The notes under the pieces: model-generated
Database searches by the model: none
The model's input: the letters and a program-made list of their open reading frames with translations, nothing else
Told to the model about the DNA's origin: nothing
In this document: positions 13,695-14,300 of the stretch, one piece after another
Layout: the number at the start of each line of letters is the position of its first letter
Position numbering within the stretch: the first letter of the stretch is position 1
Position numbers and translations under genes: made by a program
Assembly (NCBI GenBank): GCA_945864765.1
Contig: CAMBDR010000040.1
Location: 1 to 14,300, forward strand
Source of the DNA: Janthinobacterium lividum
GTDB taxonomy: Bacteria > Pseudomonadota > Gammaproteobacteria > Burkholderiales > Burkholderiaceae_D
Direction of reading: 5' to 3'
Length of the DNA: 14,300 nt

Positions 13695-14300
13695 TTATTG
13701 CTGGTCAGAGGTGGTGGTGAAAGAAGCGCCCTTTTGCGCATCATTTTGCGCATCATTTTGTGCAGCCGCTTGCAGCGCCTGCAGCCTGTCCCACGAGCGC
13801 TGCGCGGCGTTGCGCACATGCGGGTGGGCGTCGTGCAAGGCGCGCTTGAGCGCCTGCGTACCCAGGGGACGATCCAGCGCAAACAGAGTCTGGGTTGCAG
13901 CCCAGCGCAGATAATGCAAGGGGTGGGAGCTAAATTGCTGCAAATTGTCCAGCGTATCGGCATTGGGCCCCAGCCGTACCGACAATTGCTGCAACAGAGT
14001 AATGGCGGTACGCATGCGGCTCGTTTGCAGGTCGGCGGCCACGCTGAACAGCGCTTGCAGGCTGGCGGCGTCATACACCCAGCGCACGCTGGCCAAGTGC
14101 TTGCGTAGCACGCGCAGCACCAGCAGGTCGGTGTGGATGCCGTACTGGCAAACATGGCGACCCGATTCCAGCAAAATACTGCTGCCCGCAGGCCATGCTT
14201 GCATGGGCTGGCGCGTTAAGCCAAGGCTGGCGTCAAACTGGTCAGTCACCCTGGTGGGCGGAACCTGATGCACGGCCAGCAGCAAGGGCGCGGGGCCCAG
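13695..14300 (-). CDS. Uncharacterised helical (HEAT-like) protein, C-terminal part
   Basis: The reading frame stays open to the right edge, so only the last 201 or so residues are seen and the true start lies outside. From about 60 residues into the visible part the sequence is amphipathic helix after helix, for example LLVLRVLRKHLASVRWVYD and DLQTSRMRTAITLLQQL. The segment HPLHYLRWAATQTLFALD, followed by ALKRALHDAHPHVRNAAQR, is the clearest HEAT-repeat-like unit. HEAT repeats usually serve as binding scaffolds. The tail is Gln/Asn/Asp/Ala-rich with a repeated QNDA unit. The next gene starts 4 bp after the stop, so the two are almost certainly one operon, and their products may work together. 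No specific function can be given. Confidence 0.7.
   Translation of the reverse strand: MGPAPLLLAVHQVPPTRVTDQFDASLGLTRQPMQAWPAGSSILLESGRHVCQYGIHTDLLVLRVLRKHLASVRWVYDAASLQALFSVAADLQTSRMRTAITLLQQLSVRLGPNADTLDNLQQFSSHPLHYLRWAATQTLFALDRPLGTQALKRALHDAHPHVRNAAQRSWDRLQALQAAAQNDAQNDAQKGASFTTTSDQQ
13732..13767 (-). repeat. Tandem 12-bp repeat encoding QNDA
   Basis: TTTTGCGCATCA occurs perfectly twice (13732-13743, 13744-13755), and a diverged third unit begins TTTTGTGCAG. On the minus strand it encodes the AQNDAQNDAQ stretch near the C-terminus of the HEAT-like protein. The period of 12 preserves frame. Confidence 0.85.

Noticed and set aside
12836..13720. A 294-residue plus-strand frame opposite the uncharacterised protein
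   Set aside because: The minus frame has a sensible start, coupling to its upstream neighbour and ordinary protein composition. The plus frame starts inside the MFS gene and has no ribosome site. Since the minus protein is unrecognised, this rejection is less certain than the others.
13691..14155. N-terminal extension of the 281-residue protein to give 436 residues
   Set aside because: The extension is Cys/Arg/Pro-rich nonsense and lies out of frame over the HEAT-like coding sequence, which continues to the window edge.
14283..14285. TTG as start of the HEAT-like protein
   Set aside because: The frame continues open to the last base of the window with no ribosome site near the TTG, so the true start is outside.

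Overview
The window looks like chromosomal DNA of a betaproteobacterium, probably Burkholderiales and most likely Oxalobacteraceae-like. That assignment rests on gene order and protein character only, since no marker RNA is present. The left two thirds (1-9703) is a TCA-cycle locus. On the minus strand lies gntR-sdhCDAB: a GntR/UTRA regulator, then the two membrane anchors, the flavoprotein and the iron-sulfur subunit of succinate dehydrogenase (sdhB runs off the left edge). Divergent from it on the plus strand lies mdh, then an HpcH/HpaI (CitE-like) CoA-ester lyase, a small exported MliC-like protein, and acnA, closed by a strong bidirectional terminator at 9673-9702.

The 367-bp gap between the divergent gntR and mdh is the regulatory centre of this locus. 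It holds a perfect 16-bp palindrome (3892-3907), a good candidate operator for the GntR protein. It also holds a near-consensus sigma-70 promoter facing mdh (TTGACA, 17 bp, TAGAAT) and, inside the predicted mdh leader, four perfect tandem copies of a 10-bp unit (3961-4000). Further imperfect 15-bp repeats encode an Ala/Gly/Ser-rich N-terminus in the regulator.

From about 9870 the content becomes accessory. A ribbon-helix-helix antitoxin and a PIN-domain (VapC-type) toxin form a 4-bp-overlapping pair on the minus strand, with a 7+8+7 inverted repeat over their predicted promoter. They sit directly downstream of a visibly GC-rich cupin-like (JmjC-type) oxygenase gene. That gene is divergent from an MFS transporter, and the shared 140-bp intergenic region carries four TGTAGCC boxes spaced 11-12 bp apart. 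The MFS gene converges on, and overlaps by 92 bp, a two-gene minus-strand unit. This unit encodes an unrecognised 281-aa protein, with a C-terminal half that resembles a metal-binding jelly roll, and the C-terminal part of a helical, HEAT-like protein cut by the right edge.

The core metabolic calls are firm. The most open part of the window is 10547-14300: an oxygenase-like protein, a transporter and two unrecognised proteins whose joint function cannot be read from sequence alone. Functional linkage there is only a hypothesis.
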